From Chloroflexota bacterium (GTDB taxonomy: Bacteria > Chloroflexota > Dormibacteria > Dormibacterales > Dormibacteraceae): a DNA stretch of 5,977 nucleotides. Every line of letters begins with the position of its first letter. The first letter of the stretch is position 1. The translations under genes were made by a program, and so were the position numbers. The notes beneath the pieces are model-generated. The model worked only from the letters and a program-made list of their open reading frames with translations. It was not told where the DNA came from and did not search any database. The DNA lies in contig VBGE01000173.1 of the NCBI GenBank assembly GCA_005880345.1, positions 1 to 5,977 of the forward strand, written 5' to 3'. Below, piece after piece: positions 5,240 to 5,977 of this stretch.

Positions 5240-5259
5240 AGGTACCGATCCCTGATAAT
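5231..5259 (+). promoter_or_regulatory. Predicted promoter of the Pro-rich membrane-anchored gene, leaderless start
   Basis: TTGTTT (5231-5236) and GATAAT (5254-5259) are 17 bp apart. The ATG at 5268 comes 8 bases after the -10, so transcription would begin at or next to the start codon. No Shine-Dalgarno sequence precedes this ATG, as expected for a leaderless message. The element overlaps the ribosome site and first codons of the divergent yqeY-like gene. Confidence 0.5.
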
Positions 5260-5267
5260 CGGCGCCT

Positions 5268-5977
5268 ATGCTCTTCCTGGCCGGCCCGCTGGTCGCAGTC
5301 ATCGGCATCGCGGCGGTCTTCTTTGTGCTCCGCCGCAAGTCGGTCGAGAAGCGCTCGATGTACTCGGCGCGGCGTTCCCAGATCGAGCACAAGGTCCGCG
5401 CCGCCCGTCAGCGGACGCTGACTCCACATGGGCACGCGGAGAAGCCGGCTGAGCAGCCCGAGGGGGCCACCGGCGCCTCGCCCTTCGACCAGACGCAGAT
5501 CCAGCCGACCATCGCCTACCAGACGCCCGCCTACGAAGCGCCGCCCGTGGCGCCGCCCGCCCCCCCACCCGCCCGGCCGCAGCAGGCACCTTCCCCTCCT
5601 CCGTGGGAGACCCCCAGCTCGCCCGCGCCGGCTCCGAGCAGCTTCGATTACCCGGCCGCCACCCCCGAGCCCTACACCCCGGCGCCGGTGGCACCTCCCG
5701 AGCCGTTCCGGCCCGCGCCGGAACCGACACCCATGCCGCCCAGCGAGCGCTCGTGGACCCCTGCGCCAAAGCCGGCCGAACCGCTGGCTCCTGCTCAGAC
5801 CGTCGCCCCGGCGGCCTCCGCGACTGCGGCTGGATCATGGGAGATCGTCAGCACGCCCAAGGATTCCAGCGCCACCGAAGCCCCCGCCAAAGGCAAAGGC
5901 AAGGGCGGCACGATGGCGGGCATCTCGGCGTGGCAGCTCGCCTCAGGCGATGCGCCTGGCATTGATGGCGAAGACGG
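5268..5977 (+). CDS. Membrane-anchored Pro/Ala-rich protein, 3' part missing
   Basis: The reading frame is open to the right edge, with 236 complete codons. Residues 3-20 form one hydrophobic helix (LAGPLVAVIGIAAVFFV), followed by a strongly basic patch (RRKSVEKRS, SARRS, 22-50). By the positive-inside rule the rest should be cytoplasmic, which argues against a secreted protein. Residues 55-190 are low-complexity Pro/Ala/Thr sequence with spaced aromatics (YQTPAYEAPP, PPWETP, SFDYPAA, RSWTPAPK). Two short segments centred on Trp follow (GSWEIVS, SAWQLAS, 189-226), separated by a KGKGKGG linker. Any folded domain would lie outside the window. I recognise no family. Good codon position bias and the absence of stops over 710 bp in a proline-coding frame support a real gene. 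The divergent yqeY-like gene starts only 28 bp away. Confidence 0.8.
   Translation, partial: MLFLAGPLVAVIGIAAVFFVLRRKSVEKRSMYSARRSQIEHKVRAARQRTLTPHGHAEKPAEQPEGATGASPFDQTQIQPTIAYQTPAYEAPPVAPPAPPPARPQQAPSPPPWETPSSPAPAPSSFDYPAATPEPYTPAPVAPPEPFRPAPEPTPMPPSERSWTPAPKPAEPLAPAQTVAPAASATAAGSWEIVSTPKDSSATEAPAKGKGKGGTMAGISAWQLASGDAPGIDGED

Noticed and set aside
5240..5392. 51-codon N-terminal extension of the yqeY-like ORF
   Set aside because: It is antisense to the divergent gene and longer than the family. ATG 5239 has AGGGA at good spacing.
5299..5838. 179-codon minus ORF and the 5603-5965 plus ORF over the Pro-rich gene
   Set aside because: Both are shadows of GC-rich repetitive codons. The plus frame from 5268 starts with a clean membrane anchor and has no stop to the window end.
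1..5977. Search for CRISPR arrays, tRNAs, insertion sequences, inteins and long direct repeats
   Set aside because: Nothing of the kind was seen by eye. In particular, the radical SAM Cys motif is continuous, with no intein insertion.

Overview
This is a GC-rich bacterial window packed with genes on both strands. No gap between genes exceeds about 110 bp. High GC, Pro/Ala-rich low-complexity tails, a Hanks-type Ser/Thr kinase, an SplB/Rv2578c-like radical SAM protein, a Gram-positive/actinobacterial-type SOS box (GAAC-N4-GTTC) and several apparently leaderless starts suggest a high-GC Terrabacteria lineage such as Actinomycetota, Chloroflexota or Dormibacterota. The sequence alone does not settle which. 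No tRNA, rRNA, CRISPR array, transposon or phage gene was seen.

Left part, minus strand (1-1974), read right to left: a Ser/Thr protein kinase (925-1974); a 72-codon ORF with a proline-rich stretch and a C-terminal membrane helix (685-903); and the 5' two thirds of a nitronate monooxygenase-like flavoprotein (1-635, running off the left edge). The membrane-helix ORF is in the same reading frame as the kinase and is separated from it only by one TAG and seven sense codons. The pair therefore looks like a tail-anchored kinase split by a stop codon.

Centre: a DUF4870-like small membrane protein (2086-2508, plus) is divergent from the kinase and ends at a strong 13-bp hairpin terminator (2522-2552).

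Right part, minus strand (5239 down to about 2570): a compact five-gene row, yqeY-like, nth (endonuclease III), SplB/Rv2578c-like radical SAM protein, a 98-aa unknown protein and a small coiled-coil protein. Neighbours overlap or lie within about 25 bp of each other. A textbook SOS/LexA box lies between nth and the radical SAM gene, inside a plausible promoter with a leaderless ATG. This points to damage-inducible expression of the lower half of the row, next to a base-excision repair gene. The coiled-coil ORF runs on through the terminator into antisense of the DUF4870-like gene, so its 3' end is doubtful.

Right edge, plus strand (5268-5977): a divergent gene with an N-terminal membrane anchor and a long Pro/Ala-rich tail leaves the window. 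Its start appears leaderless, and its -10 region closely resembles the one before the DUF4870-like gene.
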